Part shown: positions 10,034 through 19,532 of the stretch, in pieces
Numbering within the stretch: position 1 is the first letter of the stretch
Layout: every line of letters begins with the position of its first letter
The notes under the pieces: generated by a model
What the model saw: only the letters and a program-made list of their open reading frames with translations
What the model was told of the DNA's origin: nothing
Database searches by the model: none
Source: Megalonaias nervosa
Lineage: Eukaryota > Mollusca > Bivalvia > Unionida > Unionidae
DNA: 64,000 nt
Direction: 5' to 3'
Assembly (NCBI GenBank): GCA_016617855.1
Contig: JAECUM010004982.1
Coordinates: forward strand, 1 to 64,000
Made by a program: the position numbers and the translations under genes

Positions 10034-10135
10034 TCACACAGGGGTCCTCCTGGAATGGTCTTTCGGAATGTCAATGACGGTCCTGTCCTGTCCTGAAGGA
10101 AGTGGTTCTTCTTTTTCTGGCACTGTCACTAACAT
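10034..10135 (-). CDS. Possible 33-residue peptide
   Basis: The ATG at 10,133-10,135 lies about 28 bases after a minus-strand TATAAAAA (10,162-10,169) and opens a short frame (MLVTVPEKEEPLPSGQ) to a TGA at 10,034-10,036. The TATA box and compact position give weak support. Not recognised. Confidence 0.2.
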   Translation of the reverse strand: MLVTVPEKEEPLPSGQDRTVIDIPKDHSRRTPV

Positions 10136-10147
10136 AAACTATTGGTC

Positions 10148-13100
10148 TTAGACGTTGTCCCTTTTTATATGTTGACCAATATCGATGTGACCGTACGGTA
10201 AAGTGAAGTGGTTGGGAAGTCACACTCGCTTCTGGTACACAATCTGATACACTTTTTCCAAAAGCCGACTGACAATTTGGTGTGTGGGTAAACGTATAAT
10301 TTTGTGCGGTTCATGGGTGGTCACTTTAAAATTTCCATCCTGTCCAGACTACAAGGCTTCTTTCAAGACGCCAAAGTTCACCAGTCGACTGGTGCGATAA
10401 TTGAGAGTCAATCCTTTCACTTTACACTCCGTGTGCACTTCTCCTTGTGGGTCACGGTACTCGCAGCCGTAATTTTTGGGACCGCCACTTGCAAAACTTA
10501 GGATCTTGTCGTCGGGATGCTCGTCAGTCCAGGCTCCTAAACGGTCTCCTTCGATGACAGGGTGAGGTCGACCCAGACGATCGATGTAGATGCAATTGTC
10601 CGTGTCAAAATACAGCACACGATCTCCTAACAGTTCTAAAGCTTCGTACAGTTTTAAGCGAGCATGAGCTGTCACGTAAGCCGCAATGATGACATTTCCA
10701 AATTCGTCGGCTTCTACAAAGTCCAGTTCTTCTTCGTAATTGACTAAGATCAAGTCCTCACGAACGACGTCCACGTGTTTCATGTATTTAGTTTTGTCGT
10801 GAATCATCTGGAAGTAGCGAGAAGGTTCTGTCAAATAGTCTGTCTTGGGTAAACACGTTTCATTCGCCTTCCTTCGTTTTTCTCCACGTGGTCTAAAGTG
10901 ATGCCTTCCTGCTCCCAATATTTCTCTTTGAATTTCTTTTGGTCTTCGGGAGTGTGGCACCAGGACGGATAGCCGTTGCCTTCTTGTTTCAGTTTCAAAA
11001 AGGCATTCACGTAGTCTGAGAAAATGCCTTTTTGAGTCTCGTCGCCTTTGTGGTATTTTTCTGTCTTGGGAAAGTGGTAAATTTCGTACACTTCTAACAG
11101 TTGGTATCCCAGGTCCAGAGCCTTAAACAATTCCACGCTTACCCAAGTTCCCGTCAACGAGCGCTCTTCCTGGGTGTGCTGACAAGGTTGGTCTTGGTTG
11201 CACGTTTCGGCACAAGTACGACACAAGGGAAACATCAGTTTTCCTTGGCAATGGTGAGGTAAAACGGGATGGTACAAGCCCGTGGGAGGCAAGACTTTGC
11301 ACTTGATCAATCCTTCGTATTGTCGAGTGTTGTTCAGGTCGATGTCCCATGGGTTCAGTGGGTCCACCAGCTTGTAACTTTCCACGATGCGCTTAAACTC
11401 TGGATCAGTTTTCAAACGGTGATCGTACTCGTATTCCCACATTTCTACCACTTGGTATCCTTGCTCTTCTAACTTTAGTCGTCGCTGACAATTGGTCTGG
11501 TACAAGTCTTCCATGGTCCGTTGTAAAAACTGATTTGTCGTGTTACGTTGAGGGTAGCAGATGGGACATCCGTGAAATAAGCACCCGTTAAACTCGTACA
11601 CGCTCTTGGGGTTTTCTAAGTCCCAACCATCCACCGAATACCTTCCGATGGTTTTCTCGCCTCCTCCGTTGCGAGCGTGTTGGATCCATTTGTCTTCCTT
11701 GTCACACAAGTAATGTAACCAGCGTAGGGCTTTGACCGAGTATTGACGTTTGACAAAGTTCATCGCTTGAGGACTTATGACAGCCTAGGTGTTTTCGGGC
11801 ATGAATCGTTGGCGGTACACTAAGGAACACGCTTTGGCAATGGTGCAAGCTTCTTTCAAAGGATCGATCCCTCCGTGTTCCATGAACAGTTCTCGAAATT
11901 TTCCACAGCAACGCCGTAAAATGTTCACGTCGGAACAACAATACTTTAACATTTCTTCCTGAAAGTCGAAATGGTCCGAGGCGTGAATGTGGTACCAAGC
12001 GTTGAAAGCTTCTCGTTGTTCGGTACGTATGTTGTCGGGGTCGAAGTAGTGAGCCTTAGGCAAATGGGGCAGAACGGCGTGTTGAAAAAGTGCGGAAAAT
12101 AGCCTTTGGTCATTTCTGTCATTCCAAACGTTTTAGGCATGCGACTCAAAGGCATGGCCAAGTAACTCATCGAATGTTTAAACTGCACTTGGCCTACTTG
12201 CATGGAAATGATTTTGGCTCCGTTCAAAGTCACCTTAGAACGTTCGCTACTTTGTTCCGTATAGTATCTGAGGAGAAATTGCCCATCGTATCCCGAGAAA
12301 TTCTGAGCCATCACCGTGGTATAGCGATGACAATCTCCGTAACGTTTGATGTCCTCTTGGCTCCACGTCTCGTCGATAGGGTTTAAGATCCACTGAGCAA
12401 AAATCGGTCAGCGTGTTTGGTCCCCGAAAGATTTTTTCACGTCATCCAGGAATCTTGCTGCAGTGAGGGCAATGATTAAAGATAGGCTCTTGGATGCACT
12501 TCTCGCACGCTCAGTGAACCACGCAGAAATTAGGAATGTGAATGCCAGTCTCTTGCATGCATTCGAAATCGAAAAAGATGAAATTGCCTTTCTTCTGGTT
12601 ATCTTCTTCTTCTTCGTGTTTGGAATGGTATTTTTGAATGTAGCATTGGTGTTCCAAGTCCACGATTTGGCGACAAATGTGACATCGCTTCTTTCCTGAA
12701 CAGACGTGCGCCTTGGCATTATTGGTACGTATGCCTTGTCCACAAGTAGGGCACAATCTCAGGAGTTGACAAGCACATTTCTGCTGTGAACCTTGAGTCT
12801 TTAGATGTTGTTGGTAACAGGCAGGGCTGACAAACGTGCGCTGACAAGCTGGACAATGCACTCGTTCTTGTCCTTCGTCCAGACACTGTTTAGAGGCCAA
12901 ACATCCCTCTCATTTCGATCCACAATACTTGTGTTGCTCTCGATTGTTATAGCCATAGCCACATTTCTCACAGTAATAACTTTATCCCGGAATGAAGTGA
13001 TACTGGTGATGGCATCGAAATGGTCATCGTGATGATAGACGTGAATGTATTTTCCGTCTTTGAAATTTGTGCCTGAAACAACAGAGGTCCGCGCACTTCT

Positions 13101-13966
13101 TGAGGGTGCACTTTCAAGGTGTAGCGTGGAGCCAAGACGTCGTGCAATTTCTGCATTTCAGGAATGCCACAGGACGTGTCTTTGGAAAGGCTAGCTTGCT
13201 GTAACAGGAGTTCTGCTTCTCTCCGTTGTTTGGCTCGGTCCGATCGTTGAATAGTTTTCCAGGCTCTTTTCCATTCTGCCGTGTCGTTCTTTCGGCATAC
13301 GTTCGTCCCACCAGGATGGCACGGGCTAAACACATCTTGTCTTGAAGATTGTTAATCTGAACGATGCTACGCTTGACACTACGAAATTCGTTCACCAATA
13401 ACACCTTTTTGCGTCCTGTCCCTTGGGGAAGAGACACGTGGGTCATGAACAGTGTTGCTTTTCCATCGGTGATGTGAAACTTGTCGTTGGATTGTTGTAC
13501 GTGTTGAATCTTGTCGATGACTTTGGAAGGTGTCAATTCTACTGGACTGCTAAACTCGATCCAAACAGGGGACTTCAAACTGTCGTGATGAATGGAAAGT
13601 CTCAAGCGATCGTCTTTTTTGGCTTCACATTGCCGTTTCAGTGTGGTTAACAAAGAATCCCACACATCGGTGGTAAACCGTTCTGCTTTCTCCAACGGTA
13701 CGTCGGACTTGAAATCTTTAAACTTCACCGCATACGTGTAGGCCGTAGTTATAAATTTTCTAGAAGAGCGTTTGTCCGTCTCTCGCATGTGGTAATACTT
13801 TTCAGGGTTTACTGGTGGTGATGGACTTTGACTTGGTGTAGACTCTCTGGGCCTAGATTCTGGCTCACCCATCTCATCTTCAAAATCACTAGCATGAATT
13901 TGAGCCAAGACTTCAGCTACTGTGCGAGGCGATAAATCACGTTTCTGCCTCTTACTTTCTTCTCAT
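10148..13966 (-). pseudogene. Family B DNA polymerase (Polinton type), multiply broken
   Basis: Replicative polymerase, protein-primed type by family. The possible ATG is at 13,966. The long N-terminal domain (13,908-12,970) holds AYTYAVKFKDFK and DKMCLARAILVGR. A Cys/His-rich zinc region follows (CPACQRTF, CPTCGQG, CHICRQ; 12,640-12,870). Exonuclease motifs are present: I FFDFECMQETG near 12,570, II NFSGYDGQFLL near 12,290, III YCCSDVNILRR near 11,935. An endonuclease-like YEFNGCLFHGCPICYP is near 11,570. Palm motif C, LYFDTDN, is near 10,605, but motifs A and B are absent (deletions near 11,350 and 10,850). Frames change near 13,320, 12,950, 12,500, 12,050, 11,780 and 10,850, with in-frame stops at 10,349-10,351 and 10,220-10,222. 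It ends at 10,148. Confidence 0.92.
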
Positions 13967-14043
13967 TTCTTTACGAAATGATGCGATCGTTTCATCTTGA
14001 CTGTAAAAGGTCAAATGACTACGTTTGAAACGCAATGGACCCC

Positions 14044-14051
14044 TATATATC
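14044..14051 (-). promoter_or_regulatory. TATA-like box for polymerase
   Basis: An AT-rich ATATATAG on the minus strand, about 80 bases before the ATG at 13,966. It forms one half of a divergent promoter with the plus-strand box at 14,068. Confidence 0.4.
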
Positions 14052-14067
14052 CATGTCAGGCTCAGTG

Positions 14068-14077
14068 TATATATAAA
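14068..14077 (+). promoter_or_regulatory. TATA box for the zinc-knuckle gene
   Basis: TATATATAAA, about 54 bases upstream of the ATG at 14,131. Divergent from the polymerase promoter. Confidence 0.6.
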
Positions 14078-14130
14078 GGGCTAGTGACTTCCCTCTCAGT
14101 ATTCATTTCACTCTCAATCCGATCAGCACG

Positions 14131-14568
14131 ATGGAAGAACCCTCACAGATCGAACTTCTGATTAGAGCTTTGCGAGGTGTGATACGAAAGTTTTCTTCAG
14201 ACAAGCCGACGGACAACTCTCCCTCCTTTCGAGATAAAAGTCAAGATACTTGCTATATCTGTCAGAAGAAAGGCCATTGGGCTACAGAATGTCCAGACCG
14301 TCAAAAAAGCAAGACCAGTGTCAAAAGAGACAAAAGTAAGGATACCTGTTATCATTGTCAAGAAAAAGGACATTGGTCTTGAGACTGCCCTAAGAAACAA
14401 CAGGAGCAGGAGGAGGAGGAAGAAGAAAAAGAGGTACCCTCGGCAAAAGAAGAACTCAGACACGTTCAGAAAGAGAAGACAGAAAAGAAAAGAAGACGAG
14501 AAAAAAGTCAGGAAGAAGAGGAGGAAAAAATTGTGAAAGTGAAGAAATTAAAAAAACAAAGAGAGTGA
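14131..14568 (+). pseudogene. CCHC zinc-knuckle protein with Lys/Glu-rich tail, TGA inside knuckle 2
   Basis: The only plus-strand gene of element 1. After an N-terminal helix (MEEPSQIELLIRALRGVIRK) come two CX2CX4HX4C knuckles typical of retroviral nucleocapsid-type nucleic-acid binding: CYICQKKGHWATEC and CYHCQEKGHWS. The second is cut by a TGA at 14,380-14,382. The same frame continues DCPKKQQEQ, supplying the last cysteine, then a Glu/Lys-rich coiled-coil-like tail to a TGA at 14,566-14,568 (146 codons in all). The TGA aligns with the Thr before the Glu-Cys of knuckle 1, and its context (TCTTGAGAC) fits C-to-T decay at a CpG. Readthrough cannot be excluded. The likely role is nucleic-acid binding beside the polymerase. 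Confidence 0.7.
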
Positions 14569-14935
14569 AAGAAAAAAGACACAGAAGAAGTCTATGAACT
14601 TTTTTGAAAAAGTATTGTGCTGTGTTGTGACATTGAATTGTAAATATTTGTACCAGAATAGACCAGACTGAAAAACGTGTCTCCTTGTTTTGATTTTTTA
14701 GAATAAGGGCCTACACTCATACACTCACAACATGTACATCATAGGGTTAAAAAAATAAAAGGGATTTTGAGTTTTAATTGATTTTGGCAAAATGAATATT
14801 ATCTCTTTTCGAATGAAATGCGTGGCCCTGAAATGGACCTTTGGGTGTTTGGTTTTTGTGTTTTTTCTTAGAAAAAAACAAAACAAACTCAGGAACCAGA
14901 AGTAATCAGCTTTAACTGCCTCAAGCCTTTGCCAG
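14569..14935. other. No gene; 3' region of the zinc-knuckle gene
   Basis: AT-rich sequence with AATAAAA at 14,753-14,759, a possible polyadenylation signal. No coding frame stands out. Confidence 0.4.
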
Positions 14936-15312
14936 AATAAATTTATTCTTTCTTGCCTAAAAAATTTTTTATTCGATTGTATAATATATGTTTAACTCCC
15001 AAAAACATTATTCTCTTACCTAAATTTTTTTTTTTTTTAGTCGGTTGTATGATTTGGGTAGGATAGATTGATTTCATAAATCAATGGAAACGAACTCGAA
15101 CGCATAAAACATACTATACTATCCACAGACACGAGCGCGAATGAATAAAACTTCGTATAGAAATGAAACAGGTGGCATGACGTCACGGTACTTGCTACAT
15201 TGTTGCAAGTGTCCAGTTCCGTGACGTCACCCTACCTGTTCCATTTCTCTTGTCGCTATATAAAATTCCCATTGTCCGTATAGTACCCCAATAAACACTC
15301 ACTCTTTTACTG

Positions 15313-15345
<33 letters not shown>
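14936..15345. repeat. Inner copy of the right terminal repeat
   Basis: 14,936-15,175 is a direct, diverged repeat of about 17,003-17,230 (shared blocks TTTATTCTTTCTTGCCTAAA, TTTAACTCCCAAAAA and AGTCGGTTGTATGATTTGGG). 15,190-15,280 then matches about 17,722-17,820, skipping the 480 bases between. It ends in ACTCACTCTTTTACTG plus a GT run, which is the reverse complement of 1,105-1,140 near the left end. It carries TGACGTCA at 15,178 and 15,222. Confidence 0.85.
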
Positions 15346-15348
<3 letters not shown>

Positions 15349-16030
15349 TAGCTTTCGCTTACACTCATATCGTTTTTCACAAATTTAATAAACAATGTAA
15401 TAGCAAGCATTGACGTAAACCATTTAATTTCACCATGTACGTGTATGTCATCGTTCTCAAATTTTCTGCAAGTCACTTTTGAGGCTACTACATTGTAAAA
15501 AATAATCTTCATGAGGTACCAAACGAATTTCTTTCTTCGTTGGTCTTGTTGGTTCTGTCATTCTATCAGATTACCACCGTTTTTTCTCCCTCAGTCTCTT
15601 AGTCCCACTTTGTATTACAGACTGTAATGCAAATGGTATTGGATATGAGACAATCATATCTTCAAGATCGCTAGTACAAACTTCTACCAACACATTTTGA
15701 AAAGTATTGTGTGACACAGATCGTCATTGTCGATTGGTGTCTGCTTTCTCCTTGGAAATGTGTCATCGTTTCATCTTGATTACAAACTTTGACTAAGTTT
15801 TACACACTACTTGAACTCTTTACATCTCACGGTATAGGTGTAAGCCATCGTTCTCAATTTTCTTGAAGTGCGTTTTTGCGTCTATCAAATGGCAATAATA
15901 AAATTTCAGGGGACGAACGAATTTCTTTTGGGCTGAATCAGGACTTTCTTGGTTTTGTGAAAGAAGTGGAAAACATTGATTAAAGCTCGCTCATGTCGTC
16001 TTCCAATGGATTAGAACTAGCACTTCAGCT

Positions 16031-16031
<1 letters not shown>
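15346..16031 (-). pseudogene. Two tandem decayed fragments of polymerase N-terminus
   Basis: On the minus strand, about 15,825-15,900 reads KRTSRKLRTMAYTYTVRCKE, clearly related to KRSSRKFITTAYTYAVKFKD of the element-1 polymerase (about 13,725-13,780). A second, weaker copy (NLRTMTYTYMVKLNG) lies at about 15,425-15,480, giving a period near 405 bases. Both copies are followed by an ACGAACGAATTTCTTT-like block. No open frame survives. Confidence 0.7.
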
Positions 16032-16068
<37 letters not shown>

Positions 16069-17391
16069 TCTGCCCTCGTACGTTTTATGTGTTTGTATGG
16101 GCTCGTACGTTTGTGTGTATGTGTGTTTTATCTTAATAAAAAAGACCTTGTCCCTACACTATGTGGATAGTATATAATGTGGTGGGTTTTTTTGTTTTTT
16201 TGTTTTTCTTCCCTTCTGTGTTGATAGTAGGTATTGGGGTTATTTTCTTCCCCTTCTGTGTTAATAGTAGATATGGGGGTGTTATTTTCCCTTCCCTTCA
16301 GTGTGGATAGTAGATATGGTGTGTTTTTCCTTCTCTACCCTTCTGTGTGGATAGTAGAATGTGTGTTTGTGTGCGTTCGCGTACGTTTGTGTGAATAGTA
16401 CAGTGTGTGTTTATATCCGTTCGCGTACGTTTGTGTGGATAGTAGAGTGTTTGTGTGCGTTCGCGTACGTTTGTGTGGATAATAGATATGGGTGTGTTTT
16501 CTTTTCTCTTCCCTTCTGTGTGGATAGTAGAATGTGTGTTTGTGTGCGTTCGCCTACGTTTGTGTGGATAGTAGATATGGGTGTTTTTCTTCTCTTCCCT
16601 TCCGTGTGGATAGTAGAATGTGTTTGTGTGCGTTCGCATACGTTTGTGTGGATAGTATATGTAGTGTATTTTTTTAAATTCTCTTCCCGTTTGTGTGGAT
16701 AGTATAGTGTGTGTTATATGCGTTCGCGTACGCTTGTGTGGATAGTACATATGCGTGTGTTTTTCTTCTCTTCCTTCGTTTGTGTGGATAGTAGAATGTG
16801 TGTGATATGCGTTCGCGTACGTTTGTGTGAATAGTATATGTGGTGTGTTTTATGCGTTCCCGTACGTTTGTGTGGATAGTAAGTATGGCGTATTTTTATG
16901 CGTTCCCGTACGTTTGTGTGGATAGTAGGTATCGTGTGTTTTATGCGTTCGCGTCCGTTTGTATGGATAGTAAGTTCAGGGCCACTCCACTGCCTCGAAA
17001 AGATTTATTCTTTCTTGCCTAAAAAAATTTTTAGTTGTTGTATAATTTATGTTTAACTCCCAAAAAGATTATTCTCTTACCTAAATTTTTTTTAGTCGGT
17101 TGTATGATTTGGGTATGATAGATTGATGTTCATTAATCTATGGAAACGAACGCGAATGCATAAAACATACTATACTTATCCACGGACATGAACGCGAATG
17201 CATAAAACTTTGTATAGAAATGAAACTGGTGACACGGACGCGAATGCATAAAACATACTATACTATCCACTTCCAGCTTCAATGACGTCACTTTACTCAA
17301 CACTAGGGGAATAATGGCACGTCATGCGTATGCGCTATAAAATTTGGCGCATGGAAAATCTAAATGAAAAATGTGATTCGCGTTCGTGTTC
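16032..17391. repeat. Right terminal inverted repeat of element 1
   Basis: The reverse complement of 1-1,105, near-identical where colinear, with one or more extra tandem units. It starts inside a GT run and ends at GTGTTC, which pairs with base 1 of the window. It contains TGACGTCA at 17,283-17,290. Confidence 0.92.
16150..16975. repeat. Tandem array inside right terminal repeat
   Basis: Mirror of the left array: the core CGTTTGTGTGGATAGTA recurs every 50-60 bases with GTTCGCGTACG or CTTCCCTTC spacers. It is longer than the left array. Confidence 0.9.
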
Positions 17392-18182
17392 AGCTGTTGC
17401 CATTATTCCCCTAGTATTGAGTAAAGTGACGTCATTGAAGCTGGAAAGTTTGAGACTATAAATATAGACTTGGGTTTTCCACAGGTTGTAGCTATAAATT
17501 GATACTAGGTTAGTTCATAGGACTTTCCTACAAGATGAGATTATAAATAGATAGTGAGTTTTCCTTAGGAATTTACCACAAGTTGTAACTAAAAATAAAT
17601 ACTAGGTTTTTCCAAAAGGAATTTCCGATGTCATATTTGTGACGTCATACGCATGCGCTATAAAATTTGGCGCATGGAAAATCTAAATGAAAAATGTGAT
17701 TCGCGTTCTCGTTCAGCTTGTTGTAAGTGTCCAGTACCATGACGTCATGCCACCTTTTCCATTCCTATTGTTCCCATACAAAATTCCCATTGACGCTATA
17801 GTAGCCCAGGGTGTGCCATTTGTCCGTATAAATCTTGTCAGTCTATAGTCCCACCCATGTTAAATTTCCCCATGTTAAATTCCCCTTTTCCGTAGGGTAC
17901 AAAGTAGGGTCCCGTAATGCTAATTCCCATTGTCCGTAGGGTACCCCAGGGTGTACCATTTGTCCGTATAAATCTTGTCCGTATATCGTCCCAGGGGTGT
18001 CTGTAATGCATATTCCCATTGTCCGTATATCGTCCCAGGGTGTTCTAGTCGCTATACAAAATTCCCATTGTCGCCATAGTGCCCCAGGGTGATATTTTGT
18101 CGCTATAAATCTTTGTCGCTATAGTACAAAGTAGGGTCCCGTAATGTTAATTCCCATTGTCGCTATGGTATCCCACTACACT
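17392..18182. repeat. Right-tip subrepeats of element 1
   Basis: 17,401-17,446 is an inverted copy of 17,270-17,320. 17,640-17,715 is a direct copy of about 17,312-17,391. 17,720-17,815 matches the inner copy at 15,190-15,280. From 17,770 onward, short units built on TTCCCATTGTCCGTAT or TTCCCATTGTCGCTAT plus CCCCAGGGTG repeat at least five times. The proposed element end is the CACTACACT at 18,174-18,182. Confidence 0.7.
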
Positions 18183-18996
18183 ACTCACGTGTAGTAAGTT
18201 CATTTATAGCATACCCAAAACTGTTCACCAACAAAGAAGAGCAAGCAACCAAATATAATATAACAAATGGTCGAATTTTCTGTAATAGTAATAAAGTTGT
18301 ACCAGTAAAAACAAGGGTAATTGGCTCAAGGTGCGTGTGCGTATTGGACCTGGACGTGATGAATCAGGAAAGGGTCTGCGAGTCATGCAATTGTAGTACG
18401 CGATTGTATTATTAATGGAAGAAATATGATGGACCCTCAATGTTACCGATGTGAAAAAAAAAAAATCGAAACGGAAAAGTAACTGCGAGATGAAATAACC
18501 AAAGGAACCGCGTTGATTGTAAAATACAAACGCGTGTGTTTGGTTATATATGCCATTTGTGGTCTTTCAGCAACTGTTGATCTTGGTGTGGCTGGAATCA
18601 CAACCACAGTGACTATTGTAGGTACACAAATCGGAATTAATGTCAGGGTTATATCGGAAGTAAACGGTGTCTCTGATGGTGCTAGCAAATTAATTTCAAT
18701 ACGATTGCAGTCATGAGAACGTGTCTTTTTAGAACTGCTTTCAGCGGCACAAACCAGTCTCAACACGGCAGCAAACATTTTTCAGTGGCTGTCGAGGATC
18801 AAATAATTAGAATGGCTGAGTTGGGACAGTGCTGGAGGTAATGGAAAACACCGACAATTCCGAGCACTGATAAGGAACCGTGTGGTTGCGGATATACAGA
18901 CAATAAAAGTCGAGTAAAACAATTTTCACTTTCGTGGATCATTAATGCTAATCATACACTGGTTGCACATTGTATGAAGCTTGCTTGCCAAGTCAA
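18183..18996. other. Intergenic, no convincing gene
   Basis: A 67-codon plus-strand frame at 18,513-18,716 (hydrophobic, Gly/Thr/Val-rich) and a longer antisense frame overlap here. Neither shows a recognisable motif, and both could be relics of a repeat-borne membrane-like protein. Confidence 0.3.
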
Positions 18997-19532
18997 GGGG
19001 ACATCTTCGCTAGCCGAAGTTCCTATATGTTAACCCTATCTACACCATGGCTGATCGTGCAGATATTTTAGTGATTTGTCCTAGCGACGTCTATTGGATT
19101 TCACGAGTTGCCTCCCTTAGAAAGTAATACCAACTAACCAATAGCGTGTAACAGCGGTGCGTTGTATATCGGCCGAAAATGGTGGAGGCAATTGACTTCA
19201 AAAGGATACTTTATAAGGTTAACATCGAAAGTATGACTACGTACCAGAAAGAAACCATTACAAGTGTATTCGAGTGAAAGGCATTGTACGAGCACAGACC
19301 GGCAGTGGAAAATTGCTAATTTATGAGTCCATTCAAGTTGTGTGCTCCTCTTGTTTGGATCATGTAGGAGCAGTGTTCAGATTTGAACAACTTAATTTTG
19401 ATTGGATGCGGTGACTTGCTGACGCAGCCAATGAAATTCACAAACTCGAAGCACAGAAGTATCTGCTTGATCCGCCAAGGTGTAGCTAGGGTTAACATAT
19501 CGGAACCTTGGCTACCGAAGATGGTCTAGGGG
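18997..19532. mobile_element. Fold-back/MITE-like element with about 65-bp inverted ends
   Basis: The left end (GACATCTTCGCTAGCCGAAG, then ATATGTTAACCCTA, then TACACC-TGGC) is matched in reverse complement by the right end at about 19,470-19,530 with only a handful of differences. Similarity fades towards the centre, which holds a helicase-like fragment. No clear target-site duplication was identified. Confidence 0.65.
19179..19413 (+). pseudogene. RecQ-like helicase fragment
   Basis: The ATG at 19,179 opens MVEAIDFKRILYKVN and TYQKETITSVFE, then a TGA. In the next frame AQTGSGK followed by LIYESIQVV appears, the order expected of the Q-like region and Walker A of a RecQ/DEAH-type helicase N-terminus. 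The segment ends in a stop near 19,411. It is too short and broken to function and lies wholly within the fold-back element. Confidence 0.45.

Larger units (their letters stand above)
1..18182. mobile_element. Polinton/Maverick (adintovirus-type) element 1, left tip outside window
   Basis: A virus-like DNA transposon with long terminal inverted repeats and a minus-strand gene set: protease, major capsid protein, small virion-like proteins, penton, integrase, packaging ATPase and family B polymerase, plus one plus-strand zinc-knuckle gene. This gene content defines Polintons and the related adintoviruses. The window starts inside the left terminal repeat: base 1 pairs with base 17,391, while repeat-like sequence continues rightwards to about 18,182. 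The right tip at 18,182 is inferred, because CCCACTACACT there would read AGTGTAGTGGG inward and Polinton ends usually start with AG. The element looks more GC-rich than its flanks. Nearly all genes are interrupted, so this copy should not be autonomous. Confidence 0.93.

Noticed and set aside
18443..18778. 111-codon minus-strand frame
   Set aside because: Overlaps an equally plausible plus-strand frame, with no motif, splice or promoter context for either.
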